A stretch of DNA of 64,000 bases from Gnetum montanum (GCA_015680685.1 MNCI01003938.1:192110-256109), one strand, 5' to 3'; counted from the first letter of the stretch, positions 1 to 10,599 are shown. Notes: generated from the sequence alone by a model not told the origin. Translations and numbers: made by a program.

Positions 1-402
1 CGGGGTTTGGGGGTGTGTAGGGGAAGTTTCCACATTGAAGGAAAAACCCCCATGCCTCCACCCTAGGGGTAGGTGAGATTTACCCTCTCTAGATGTTTCT
101 AGTGTAGAAAAGTGTATACCCCCGCATAAAATCTATCAAATTGCCATTTTTGACATTCCAAAAGGCAATTTTGACCCCCTCAATGAAAAATATAGATACT
201 AGGTAACTTTTTTTTTTCACTTGGGGAATGATGCTTTGACCACTTATGAGGCATTTTTCAGCTCCAAAAGTATGGAATATGTGAGATTTCCCCTCATGGA
301 TTAAAATCTTCACATTTACAATAAAGTTTTACCTTAGGTTTCATGGGGTAAAATCTACATGATGAAAATTGGCTATAACATGCAAATTCTTGTGGTGTTT
401 CA
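1..402 (-). mobile_element. Tat-type Ty3/gypsy LTR fragment, inserted in LINE-A
   Basis: This stretch is closely similar, in the same orientation, to about 56210-56601, which I identify as the 3' LTR of the Tat-lineage element further right. The similarity stops at the same base in both copies: ...GTGGTGTTTCA ends at 402 here and at 56601 there. What follows differs. The right-hand copy continues into a polypurine tract, while here the flank is LINE-A ORF2. On the minus strand the LTR therefore starts at 402 with TGAAACACC. It is either a solo LTR or the 5' end of an element that leaves the window to the left. Confidence 0.8.
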
Positions 403-436
403 ACCTTATCTCCTATAATTCCAAGAAATGATATTC
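403..436 (-). pseudogene. LINE-A ORF2, first codons only (endonuclease start)
   Basis: On the minus strand the reading from 436 is M-N-I-I-S-W-N-Y-R-R-stop-G. This matches the canonical L1 ORF2 opening M-K-I-[IL]-S-W-N-C-R-G-x-G, which is clear in LINE-B at 35192. The frame is cut at 402 by the Tat-type LTR, so the rest of ORF2 must lie left of the window, if it survives. Two expected residues are altered: Cys to Tyr, and Gln to a stop. Confidence 0.75.
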
Positions 437-506
437 ATGGCTTATTGATGGACCTTTTCTCGTAAATCCCTTTTAGGATCATCTAGGTCCCCAAATCAAT
501 CTCTTG

Positions 507-1618
507 CTAGGTTCTCTTGGTCCTTGACTTTGAAATAGAGGGATGTCTTGTTTTCCTAGGACTTGCTAATACTCTGAAGCCCACAACCTCCTCTTGCTGT
601 GTTTCCACCAAAATCGGTTCCAATGGGGACTTGGAAAAGCCCCTCTTATAAGAAATCCAATCTATTAGAAGTGGTGCATAGAAAGGTGAAGACCCCTTTC
701 TCATCGATGGTAGCATATCCTCCTCCTGATTTAAGGTTTGCAACGAAGAAAAATAGTTCAAGGGGGCCACGACCTTGGTCCATTCAAGAGGAGAAGAGGG
801 CTAATTTGAAAGACCCATAGCCCTACCCTATTTAGGGAAGAATTGTGGAATAGAAGGGGAGGAAGGCACAACTAAAGAAGTTGGAATGGTAGGTGTAGAC
901 TGCTTCTACGACTATCTAGCCTTACCTTGCATCCCCTCCCCACCTCTAACCCCTTGCTTCTCTAGGTTGTAACCTTTTTCTTTAACTTTGCAATCCATAG
1001 TTTTGTGATTCATATTACCACAAATGATGTAGCCTTGAGTAGAATTCCTTCCTAGGGGAGGCTACATGTTCAAATTTTTGTACAGTATGGTAAGGTGCTC
1101 CTCCCTCTTAGGAAGCTCAAGCTTTATCTTTATAACTAGCTCCTCTAATGAAAGATGCTACTAGACACAAAAATAGGCATAACTCATCTGTTCCATAGAC
1201 ATGATAAATTTATCAAATGTGATAAATTCCTTTAAAAAACTAGCAAGTGTATGTAGAAAATTTGACCTCAAAAACTCCCACGGCACACTTAGAATACAAA
1301 CCCAAATCAAAGCACATGAGAATAGATCAGATTCACGATGTGTTATAGCCTACCGCAGTGTTAGTGCTAATCTTCGAGCCTTGAACAACTACAAACCCCC
1401 CAACAAGACCCATTCTCCAACATCCAAGTAAGGAAAAGAAAACAAGAATAAATCACCCAATGTCTAATAGCTTCCAAGTTGGGACTAGCACTCATGGAGA
1501 TGAAATGGTCAATGAGGTTGCATCTCATCACCTGCATCCCTTTAGGGACTAGTGCATGCATCTTCAGATGAAGTTCTACCCCATGATGGGAGACCTCATT
1601 CACATCAGCTATACTTGG
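507..1618 (-). pseudogene. LINE-A ORF1, central and C-terminal part (zinc knuckle protein)
   Basis: This is the nucleic-acid-binding ORF1 protein of a plant L1-type LINE, read on the minus strand and continuing from 7979-8284 across the e1 insertion. Around 1050-1000 a zinc-knuckle-like motif reads Y-I-I-C-G-N-M-N-H-K-T-M-D-C. The CX2CX4HX4C spacing is kept but the first Cys has become Tyr (TGC to TAC). Upstream of the knuckle the text resembles the DUF4283-type region of plant LINE ORF1. The last 87 codons (770-507) are open and end in a stop, about 70 bases before the ORF2 start at 436. Several internal stops show that it is dead. Confidence 0.7.
1614..1618. repeat. Target-site duplication CTTGG, left copy
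   Basis: CTTGG lies immediately left of the e1 5' LTR, and the same five bases lie immediately right of the 3' LTR at 7974-7978. Five-base duplications are typical of Ty3/gypsy integration, so the element boundaries are exact. Confidence 0.92.
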
Positions 1619-1639
1619 TGATGAGTCATGAATTTGCTA

Positions 1640-1765
1640 GCTATGATATCGTTGTCATGATATTGCAGCAGCTACGATATCGCATCCGCGATATCATAGC
1701 CGTGCCACGATATAGCGTTTGCCCCCGTGATATCATGGCCCGCTGCAATGTCTATAAATAAGAGG
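1640..1765 (+). promoter_or_regulatory. LTR promoter: GATATC palindrome cluster followed by TATA box
   Basis: Between about 1644 and 1735 the palindrome GATATC or a near match (GATATT, GATATA) recurs at least six times, several times as CGATATCGC or CGCGATATC. A TATA box, TATAAATAAGAGG, starts at 1753, about 20 bases after the last palindrome. The homologous part of the 3' LTR has the same layout, with the TATA box at 6837-6844. The position fits an LTR U3 enhancer just upstream of the start site. I cannot assign the binding protein. Confidence 0.65.
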
Positions 1766-1850
1766 CATCTTTCCCTATTCTAGGCACTTAGATTTAGATC
1801 CTTAGCCAAACTCTTGTAGTTTTACCATTCTAGAGTTAGAATAATTTCCA

Positions 1851-2635
1851 TGTGCCCGCAGTAGGATTCTTAAAGTGAGTGGATCTTTATTCGAGCAAAT
1901 TATACTTGAGCACACATTTGTGTATGACAATAAAGACAAACTTTCTGATAAACCTTGCAGCATGTGTACTAAGCTAAATAGGAATTAATTATTGTTAATT
2001 TTTTAAATGCTTTCCTAGATAATTAATCTCTCTCAACCCTTGACTCTCCTAGTTAAGTGCATTCAGTATGACCGCTTCGAGCACATGTGCAATGCTTGGT
2101 AACCCAGTAACAAGTAGCATTTGGTAATCCCAGTAGCGTTGCATTGGTTCAGGATGTGTACAGAAAGTGGGAACGGATACTGGTGTTAGGATAATTAGAG
2201 CTTAGTTAATGTAAGTTAGTCACTTAGTCCTCTCAACCCTTTTCTCCTAGTGCATGTTCGCAATGTGATGATTGTAATTGTACGCCACCCTTATTCGACT
2301 GTGACGTACTTGGACACACACATGACCGGCAATAAGGATCAAGATTACTTTATCATTGTAGCATCCACTTAGCTTAATTATGAATTTAATTATTATTGTT
2401 ATTTACTGCTTCCTTAGTTAACATCTCTCTACCCTTATCTCCTAGTAACGCGGAATGAGTACGACTTACTCACGAGCATTCAAGTGTGACTACTTGGTAA
2501 CCTAGTAATGTACTTAGGCCATGCGCTTGGTAATCCTAGTGGTAGTCATGCATGAGGTCCAATACGTGTATGGATGATTAAGGAACGAATGATCATCACA
2601 CTTAGGCTAGTTAGATTCTCAACTTTCTCCTAGTT
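1851..2635 (+). repeat. Two tandem ~400-bp subunits inside the e1 LTR
   Basis: Unit 1 starts near 1851 (TGTGCCCGCAGTAGG) and unit 2 near 2251 (TGCATGTTCGCAATGTG). The shared order is a CCGCAGT-like start, TTATTCGA, ACACACA, AATAAGGATCAA or its variant, TTGTAGCATCCACT or variant, TTAATTATT, TCTCTCAACCCTT, GCTTGGTAACCCAGTAA, TGGTAATCCCAGTAG and GGATNATTA. The e3 LTR (27061-27896) has a single such unit, which accounts for most of its shorter length. Confidence 0.75.
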
Positions 2636-2878
2636 TAGTTAACATTATTTTTCATTAGCCCTAGGAGTAGCAATAGTATAGGAACACATCATACACCTCA
2701 CTCTGGACTAAACCATATGTGATAAAGCTAATACTAGTCTAGGTGGAAAGACAGCAAACTGCGATCTACAAGTAACTATCTAGATACCACAACTAGTCCG
2801 TTTTTGGAGTTTGACCAGATCGTGTGTGAAATGCTCGTATTCGTATGGTTGAGTGTAGGGGTACCTCACCACTCATCA

Positions 2879-2899
2879 TTGGCACCGCTACTAGGGATG
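2879..2899 (+). promoter_or_regulatory. e1 primer-binding site (tRNA-Asp type)
   Basis: TTGGCACCGCTACTAGGGAT follows the LTR directly. It matches, with a few transitions, TGGCGCCGTTGCCGGGGAT, the complement of the 3' end of plant tRNA-Asp(GUC), which Athila-type elements use. The e3 copy at 27897 matches better. Confidence 0.75.
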
Positions 2900-3019
2900 G
2901 TGCTAGTTATCTAGATTAGTTATATCATACAAGGTTGTTGTATAGGAATTAACGATATATCTTTTAAGAAGAATTAATTACAAAAAGTCACATACGAATT
3001 CACACATAGCTTCACAACC

Positions 3020-5008
3020 ATGCCTCTCCTACAAGACTATGATAATGTCATACCTAGTGAGGAAATTCATTGGAGAACCGATGAATTATATGACAATGAA
3101 GATTGGAGTACGCAATTTGAGGTAGGGGTTTGTTACAAACATAAAAGAAGGCAACATTGTCCCAACGGATGAAAGCATAACTTACCCGATGACAATGAAC
3201 CCCTACTGGCCACTACAAGCTTAATGCAAATACAAGAGGCTGTTCAAATCATCCGTAGGCATCATAAAGAGAGCTGCCTACCCAAGCTTGATTTAAACAA
3301 CTTTCCCAATTTTTCAAGAGGCTATGACTTAGATCCGCAACAACATTTACAAGCCTTTTATGATGCTTGTACATGGAACAACATTGATAACGGTTGGCAA
3401 AAAGGTAAGCTCTTTCCTATGACACTCATTGGCCAAGCAAGAGAATGGTATAGATCGTTAAAACCAAATTCAATATGACATTTGCCAACAATGGTAGAAC
3501 TCTTTAGCAAAAGATATCAAACCTACGCAAGAGTGTTAGCCTTGAGGAAACAAATCCAAGAGTGGAAACAAGCACAACATGAAACCTTGGACATGGCCTT
3601 AGAAAGATAGTATGCATTGTTAAACAACTGTCCAGGCCATAAGTTCTCTGAGAAAATGCTAATGTACCATATCATTGATGGGCTTCATGATGAAACAAGA
3701 GAGACCCTAGGGATGTATGCCCAAGGTCAACTATACGAACTATGAACCCATCAAGTCCAAGAGCTTATTAAGAGGATAGCAAAAGAAGAAGGAGAAATGG
3801 ATAGATGGGAGAGTGTTGAAAAACATCAACGGGACCAAAATCTCAACTTAACAAAGGTCCATGATCATAAGAAGGAGAAATCAACCTATCATAAGGAGAA
3901 AAAACCATCTTTGCCGGTACAACAATCGTTAGAGGAAGTCAAGGCAAAGATTAATAAGATGTTGGAATGGACGCATAAAAAGTGTGGAGAATTTATCAAT
4001 ATTATTGAAGATAGAGTTTTGATAGCCTGAGAATCAGGATAGAATATCATTAGATATTCAGAAAGAAGGAATGAAGAAAATAAGAGCTCAACTACTAATC
4101 ATACATATGAATGGAACATTTTCCTGTACGATCACCCCAAGGGCCAATTCCCAATCTTGTTACATTTATATGAGCATTGGGGAAGCAAGTTACACCTAGA
4201 GTTCATACAGAGATACTGTGTTCGGTCAAAGTGGCAACAATCCCAGTTGTGGGGAAAGCCATCCCTAAACTGGAGACACCCTTCATATCATTCGAATCCA
4301 AATTCTTATCTAGTTCAACATCCTATTTCCCCAATTGGGTCAACATACTCTATCTCACTGCATTATTATTCTCCTTAATACTATCAACTCATGTCCTTAA
4401 CACAACCACCACCTTGTTGACCTTACAATTCTCCTACATTTTAACATTCTCATACTTTCCCTTCTTCTACGTTGCCACCAACTATTCCTGAAGTGTTTGC
4501 ACCACGGCAACAACCCACGAACATTACATGTGCTACTACTACCAACAATAGTGAGAGACCTCAGCAACATCAAAGGCATCCCTTCTTTAGAAATGACCCT
4601 AGGAAGGGACAACACAATTCCAAGGCCGCTGCATCCTCCAATTTAGCACAAGCCCAACACTGTGGTGCATCCTTCTCTTTGAACCCAATGCCTCGTGTTA
4701 CTTCATCAAGGCCACCAACTCACACTCCAACAACCATATGGCCCAATGAACATAGCCATGGAAGGAAACATCCTAATCCTTGCATACCATCTTACTGTCC
4801 CAAGTATCATAGTGGGTCAACTCTTTATCCGAGAACCACATCTTACAAATTACCCCACTATGCTTACTATAATCAGGTGTGTAAAGCCCAATGGGGTAAG
4901 TATAACCAAGTTTCAATATTTCCAACATGCAAGGATCCTCATCTTTGATTTGTTAATCCTCGCCATGCTCAACTGTTTAGTTATGGGGGATATCCCTCAT
5001 TCTAATAA
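3020..5008 (+). pseudogene. gag: e1 gag polyprotein, one frame with nonsense changes
   Basis: The capsid precursor starts at the ATG at 3020, which aligns with the e3 start at 28031. It stays in one frame to about 5008, where it ends near N-P-R-H-A-Q-L-F-S-Y-G-G-Y-P-S-F. The core capsid region (about 3224-3760) has K-L-D-L-N-N-F, A-F-Y-D-A-C, L-F-P-M-T-L-I-G-Q-A, E-W-Y-R-S-L and R-Y-Q-T-Y-A-R, the order seen in Athila gags. The tail after about 4160 is rich in Pro, Ser, Tyr and Gln. The stops found are substitutions, and no frameshift was needed (for example TGA at 3742, where e3 has CGA). The zinc-knuckle cysteines are lost around 4110-4150. Confidence 0.82.
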
Positions 5009-6650
5009 CAAGCAGGATTAATAAATTTTTTTCATTCTCTTTAATTTTACAACTTTTTGTTTTGCAACATCGTTATACTTTCTCATTTCTTTGTGTAACT
5101 GTTTGTTTTATTTTTGTTTTTATCTTTGTTTTTTATTTTATTTTTGTTAGGTTCGTCACCTAATAAGTTCTTCTGATGGTGGTATGAACTGTATTCTATT
5201 GATTGCTAATGTTTGGTTTTTACCTTTGAGTTTTAATGTTGATACTAAGGTATGGTTCTTTTGATATAACAGGTAATGAATCCACATCATCCATGCATCC
5301 ATGAATTTCTATGGTCTCTCTTAGCTTGGAACTATACAGTCCCTTTCCTTAAATAATAAGAACTATCAACGAATCAGTGACTAGGCATTTCTCAAACTAA
5401 GGAAGGATTCAAGGATTGAAAAAGGTGTGACTTCAAGGGGACTTGATGCATTTGTGTTGGCCATTCTCTTGGGTGCTTGGATGTTTTCTTCTTGATTTTT
5501 CCTTACCATTTTGGCGTTGCTCCATTATAGGGAGGTTGAACTAATAAAAATAATAAGTTTTTGCATGGTGTCGTTCTCATGCAAAAAAAAAAAAAAAAAC
5601 AAAGAGAAAGAAAGTGAGAATTTAAAGCACACCCCTTAAACCATTAATACACAAGGGGCTGTACACCAATTTGTTCTTGAGATTCCATTCCATTCTCTTC
5701 TTTCCATCGTTCTTTCTCCATTGTTCACCTCATTGCCGGTTGTATCAATAGTCTATATTTTTGTTGATGCATTGTTTTCTTTTTGGTAAAATATTGTGGT
5801 TAAGACTTTAACTTCTTCTTCCAAATGACATTTCCAGAGCCTATAGACTCTTTGAATGTGGGATTGTGAGGGCATTAAGGGCATGAGCCTGTTGTGGGGA
5901 GGACCCACTAGCATTCCTATTTGGTGCATCAGTTAATTTCTTTTCCTTAAACATTTCCATAATCAACATTTATTTTTTTCATTTCCATCTTTGATATCCA
6001 TTTCATTGACGTTTCCGTTGTTTCTTTTTCTTTGTCTTTCTTATTCCATATCTTTTTCCATTCTATCACTACTGGAGGTTTGCTCTTAGTCATGGGGGTC
6101 TTGGTCCAATTTTTTTTATTTTCTCTTAACCCCTACACCCTGGGTAGTCACCAGTGTTATATCTCTAGAATCCACATTTGCTATATCACAACTCAGCCAA
6201 TGGACCTTACACTGAGGCAAGGTATCAACTGCATTGTGATTCATTTACCCTTGCTAATATAAGACTGTGTTGTGTGTGCAAATGGCAATCATACAACAAT
6301 GGATTGGATCTGGAGGGAACACTTAGAATGGATTGGTGCTAGAGCAGTTATGCAAGGAATAGGATTGATGGCATGCTTATGGATGATCAACGAAAGGTGC
6401 AATTTTGGAATCGGCAGCAACACATCTCCTTCTTTTCGCTCTCTTCTCTCTCAGCTGTCAAATAAGGCTGGATGTCAAATGTGTACAGTGTTCACTCTTG
6501 TTATCATGAATACTAATATTGTCATGTGTTGTAATAATGATCCATTCATGTGTCACCCCATTCTCACCAGTCAATAATCCCATACCTATCCACTGTGTAA
6601 TCAATGGAGCTTGTTCTTTCTATAACTTGAAGATGATTTTTCATTCAGTC
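5009..6650 (+). other. e1 3' non-coding region
   Basis: The stretch is AT-rich with T-rich tracts and a run of 18 A at about 5583-5600. Short open frames (6032-6262, 6272-6577) show no recognisable domain. Parts near 5400-5470 match e3 near 30780-30840, notably GGTGTGAC(T/A)TCAAGGGGACTT. I see no pol-like sequence. Confidence 0.6.
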
Positions 6651-6659
6651 GTGGGGGTA
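6651..6659 (+). promoter_or_regulatory. e1 polypurine tract
   Basis: GTGGGGGTA lies immediately before the 3' LTR start TGATGAGT at 6660, the position of the plus-strand primer in LTR retrotransposons. Confidence 0.6.
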
Positions 6660-7973
6660 TGATGAGTCATGAATTTGTTGGTTGTGATATCACTGCCATG
6701 ATATCACAGCTGCTACGATATCGCATCTGTGATATCGCAATAGTCGTGATATTGCATCTGCGATATCATAGCCTTGCTGCGATATCGTGTATGTGATATT
6801 GCATCCGTGTACGTGATCGCGGCTCGCCGTAATTTCTATAAATAAGAGGCAACTTTCCTTGTTCTAGGCACTTAGATTTAGACCCTTAGCCAAACTCTTG
6901 TATTTTTACCATTCCAGAGTTAGAATAATTTCCATGTGCCCGCAGTAGGAGTCTTAAAGTGAACGGATCTTTATTCGAGCAAATTGTACCTAAGCATACA
7001 TTTGTGTATGGAAATAAAGACAAAATTTTTGATAAACCTTACAGTATGTGGACTAAGATAAATAGGAATTAATTATTGTTAGTTTTTAAAATGCTTTCCT
7101 AGATAATTAATCTCTCTCAACCCTTGACTCTCTTAGTTAAGTGCATTTAGTACGATCGCTTCGAGCACGTGTGCAACGCTTGGTAACCCAGTAACGAGTA
7201 GCGTTTGGTAATCCCAGCAGCATTGCACTGGTTCAGGATGGGTATAGCAAGTGGGAATGGATACTGGTGTTAGGATAATTAGACCCTAGTTAATGAATAG
7301 TTAATGTAAGTTAGTCACTTAGTCCTCTCAACCCTTTTCTCCTAGTGCATGCCCACAGTGTGATGATTGGAATTGTACGAAATCCTTATTCGAGTGTGAT
7401 GTACTTGGACACACACATGACTAGCAATAAGGATCGAGATTACTTCATCATTGTAGCATCCACTTAGCTTAATTATGTATTTAATTTTTATTTTTATTTA
7501 CTGCTTCCTTAGTTAACATCTCTCTATCCTTATCTCCTAGAAACACGGAATGAGTATGACTTAATCATGAGCATTCAAGTGTGACTACTTGGTAACCCAG
7601 TAATGTACTTAGGCCATGCGCATGGTAATCCCAATGGTAGTCATGCACGAGGTCCAAGATGTGTACAGATGATTAAGGAATGGATGCTCATCGCACTTAG
7701 GCTAGTTAGATTCTCAACTCTCTCCTAGTTTAGTTAATATTATTTTCCATTAGCCCCAGGAGTAGAAATAGTATAGGAACACATCATACACCTCACTCTG
7801 GACTAAACCATACGTGAAAAAGCTAATACTAGTCCAAGTGGGAAGACAACGAACTGTGACCTACGAGTAACTGTCTAGATACCACAACTAGTCCGTCTGC
7901 GGAGTTCGACTGGATTGTGCGTGAAACGCTCGTATTCATATGGTTGAGTATAGGGGTACATCACCACTCATCA
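6660..7973 (+). repeat. e1 3' LTR (1314 bp)
   Basis: The start TGATGAGTCATGAATTTG and the end CACCACTCATCA match the 5' LTR. The GATATC cluster (about 6685-6800) is longer than in the 5' LTR and has extra GATATC, GATATT and ATATCG units. TATAAATAAGAGG follows at 6837. The two tandem subunits start near 6935 and 7346. Differences from the 5' LTR are scattered point changes plus small indels, so the insertion is not recent. Confidence 0.93.
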
Positions 7974-7978
7974 CTTGG
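7974..7978. repeat. Target-site duplication CTTGG, right copy
   Basis: It is identical to 1614-1618 and adjoins the end of the e1 3' LTR. Confidence 0.92.
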
Positions 7979-8284
7979 CATCCACGACTCATCCATAGGG
8001 CCCCTCCACCCATCCAAATAAACCTACTTAGGCACCGAACCTAACAAAGCACACTTAGCCATGACAACATAAGAACCCTTGGCCCTATCTACAACATCAT
8101 CCCTTATCTTGGCCCCAACTGGCTCTTGCTCTAGAACCTTCTTCTCTAGTGATCCCTAGTTGCTATCCTCCAATTTTCCCCTAGACACTCCTCCCACCAC
8201 TCGCCTACCCACACCAACAATGCCAAATCCCAACACCATGCTACTTCCAAAAATGCTCCCCTCGTCCATCCCACTCTTCCCCAT
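7979..8284 (-). pseudogene. LINE-A ORF1, N-terminal part
   Basis: The minus-strand frame starts at the ATG at 8284 (M-G-K-S-G-M-D-E-G) and runs leftward into the e1 insertion. If e1 and one CTTGG copy are ignored, the frame passes straight into the ORF1 frame at 1613 and below. Two TAG stops interrupt it. The 5' end of the LINE lies not far above 8284, perhaps near 8340, but I cannot fix it. Confidence 0.65.
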
Positions 8285-8340
8285 CCTTTGCTTTGATCTT
8301 GACCCTATAGAGCTATTAGACTAGTTTCAAGAACTCATCA

Positions 8341-9230
8341 ACAAGCCTCTTTGAATTATGAATATGAAATTAATTCATGCCCTCTAGTGTATTTCTTTAC
8401 TATTACCTTCAAGATTTAATTTCTTAATTGACCAAGAATAAGACAGTGTTACGAGAAAATTTGAAGCCTCACTTAGCATCAACAAATAATCATTATCGTT
8501 AACATTTTTGGAATGTATAGTGCCATTTTTAGGCCATGAATATTCATATTATTGATGTTTTTATATTAATTTTTTGCAAAAAATATTTGTTTCAATTGTT
8601 TTTAAAATTGTAGATTATGATTGAGGGTTTTTTGATTTGCTAAAGGCTTGATGTTTTATTGATGGGTTGTTGCTTCATTATTGGTTTGTTGCTTTGTTAA
8701 GGGTTTGCTTCATTGAGGGTTTGTTGCTTAGTTAAGGGTTTGTTGCTTCTTTTATAGAAACTAGCATTCATTGGAGCCAAATTTAAAGAAAAAAAATGAA
8801 TCCAAAATTAAAGCAACAAAGTCAAAGATGGATTCTGCAATCGGGCTAAAACATTGAAAGAGTAAGATAAAAAAGTGGTAAAGAATTTGTGCTTTGCTGG
8901 TATCCTAGAGCATGAAGATGAAAAAGAACAAGATTTGGTCTTGAAAAAATCATAATGATATGAATATTATTGCTCCAAACATTGTAAAAATTGTTAAAAG
9001 ACATGAAAAACCTTAACATGTCATCATTAAGTTTTCTAACATAGAACATAGAGCATGTGTAGTAACATCATAGCTACTTAAAGCAAAGTGAGCATGCACA
9101 AAGTGTCTGAATCAGCAAAGATCTCACCAAGAAGGATCTTGTAGAAAGGACTAAACAATGGAAAAGGTTAAAAGGCAACATGTGAAAAAGTTCTTGTAAT
9201 TTACCTAAATGCTAACAATATGATAGTTAT
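8341..9230. other. AT-rich spacer with GGTTTGTTGCTT short tandem repeat
   Basis: No gene is recognised. From about 8636 to 8755 a degenerate tandem repeat of roughly 20 bases reads variants of (AAGGG)TTTGTTGCTT. The rest is AT-rich and may hold the 5' region of the plus-strand LINE-D that follows. Confidence 0.5.
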
Positions 9231-9269
9231 TACACATAAGCAATATTTCAAAAGCTATTCAAAAAATGT

Positions 9270-9990
9270 AGAACTTGTTCACTATGGATTTATTAATATT
9301 GATGGTGGAATTGCAAATAAAGTTTTTATTGCATAGTAGTAGTTGTTTTAATAGGTTTGATGTATTTGGTTTTGCTAAAACTTGGGAAAATGTTGGTTTT
9401 TTAGATTATATAGTTCCTAGATTCATTAAATTTGTGGTAAGAAACATGAGTAAGGAGAAGAGGTAGACCTTCTAGTGGCATTGTAGTATAAAATCTCTTG
9501 AAAATTAGGTGCTTTTAGAAAAAATCAATGATTATAAACAATACATTTGACTAAAAATATTGAGCCAACATGGTTGTTTTTTCCTTGCCATATGCTATTT
9601 TACCCCTTAAGATGCTACATTGTATGATACTATAGAGTTGTCTTGTAATCATCCTTTTTAATTATTAGGTAGAGACATTGTAGAATTTTTAGCAAAGGGC
9701 TCTATGTTTATTTATAAATATTTTAATGCAAGGATATGTTCACAATAAATACAAATTAGACAATGTCATCATAATGTTGATAGTTTATACATTGTTTAAT
9801 ATCATAGTTGGGTGCAACATTCTGCAAATGATAATATTAATAAGATAGGTCAAAAACTATTAGAATGGATAAAAACTTGTGATCTTCTCATATGCAATGA
9901 CTTTGTTAAATTTCCTCAATCTTCATTGCTTACTATCATAGGACCTCAAGGTAACTCTTACATTGCTTTACTTTTATGTTCTTATGAAGA
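9270..9990 (+). pseudogene. LINE-D APE-type endonuclease remnant
   Basis: N-I-D-G-G-I near 9298 recalls the N-I-N-G-G-I opening of LINE endonucleases. It is followed by F-N-R-F-D-V-F-G-F-A-K-T-W, the position of the E-T-W motif. The open stretch 9812-10000 has I-G-Q-K-L-L-E-W, L-L-I-C-N-D and G-P-Q-G-N-S, matching the later part of the fold where the target strand is cut. The catalytic Glu of E-T-W is Lys here. The frame breaks several times between 9466 and 9812. Confidence 0.6.
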
Positions 9991-10599
9991 TATTGAATGA
10001 ATTGAGTTGAAAGTTGGAAAGAAATTGGTAGAATATTTTTAGTATAAAGTCATCCTAGAAATAAAGGAAAATTAAATAGATATAACACACAAAAAATAGA
10101 ATCTTGAAAGACAACATAAGAAGCTTGAGCAAATTTTGCGTATAGTAACTAAGCAACTTATGCATTCATAACAAGAATGTGCTTAGAAGACTTGGTTTGA
10201 TGAGGATTGTATGCAAGCTCAAAAATATTAAGAATGCAAATAAGAAACACAAGAAAAGGCTTGTTAAGGTATATTCATGCTTGATTAGAACCAAGAAGAG
10301 AAAATTTATTAGAAGGTCATAGGAATATTTTTGCCTAAATCATTAAAAGGAAACCGAGACAATTTTGGTAGTGCTTTTATCATAAAGCCTTTTCATCATT
10401 TATATTTTATTTTCAAGATATATGCTCTTTTTACCATAAATTATTTATAGGAGAATATGATAATTTCACTTTTATCGTACACCAAGAACCTCTCTAATTT
10501 AGTATTAATGGATTCACAAAGGATATTAAAAAACTAGCATCTATCATAAAGGAAAATATTCTTGAGATGAAGATTGGTAGATATACGAAAGAAAAAAAC

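Larger units (their letters stand above)
1619..2878 (+). repeat. e1 5' LTR (1260 bp)
   Basis: It begins TGATGAGTCATG and ends ACCACTCATCA, and the outer 8 bases form a perfect inverted repeat. It aligns along its length with 6660-7973. It contains a GATATC-rich palindrome cluster and a TATA box near its start, and then two tandem ~400-bp subunits. It is 54 bases shorter than the 3' LTR, partly because the palindrome cluster differs in length. Confidence 0.93.
1619..7973 (+). mobile_element. e1: complete gag-only LTR retrotransposon (Athila-like, TR-GAG type)
   Basis: The 6355-bp element carries a 5' LTR (1619-2878), a primer site, one gag reading frame (3020 to about 5008), about 1.6 kb of non-coding DNA, a polypurine tract and a 3' LTR (6660-7973). 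LTR ends are TGATGAGT...ACTCATCA, and CTTGG is duplicated on both sides. No protease, RT, RNase H or integrase sequence lies between gag and the 3' LTR, so it must have depended on proteins from another element. The related pol-bearing copy at 20476-27060 has a similar gag, LTR end and primer site and represents the likely helper lineage. It is inserted in ORF1 of LINE-A. Confidence 0.92.

Noticed and set aside
1201-1431. Plus-strand 76-codon frame
   Set aside because: It is the shadow of LINE-A ORF1 on the other strand, whose zinc knuckle and frame continuity are better supported.
1640-1740. CRISPR-like array from regularly placed GATATC palindromes
   Set aside because: The spacing is irregular, units are 6-10 bases, spacers are not unique, and the element is a eukaryotic LTR.
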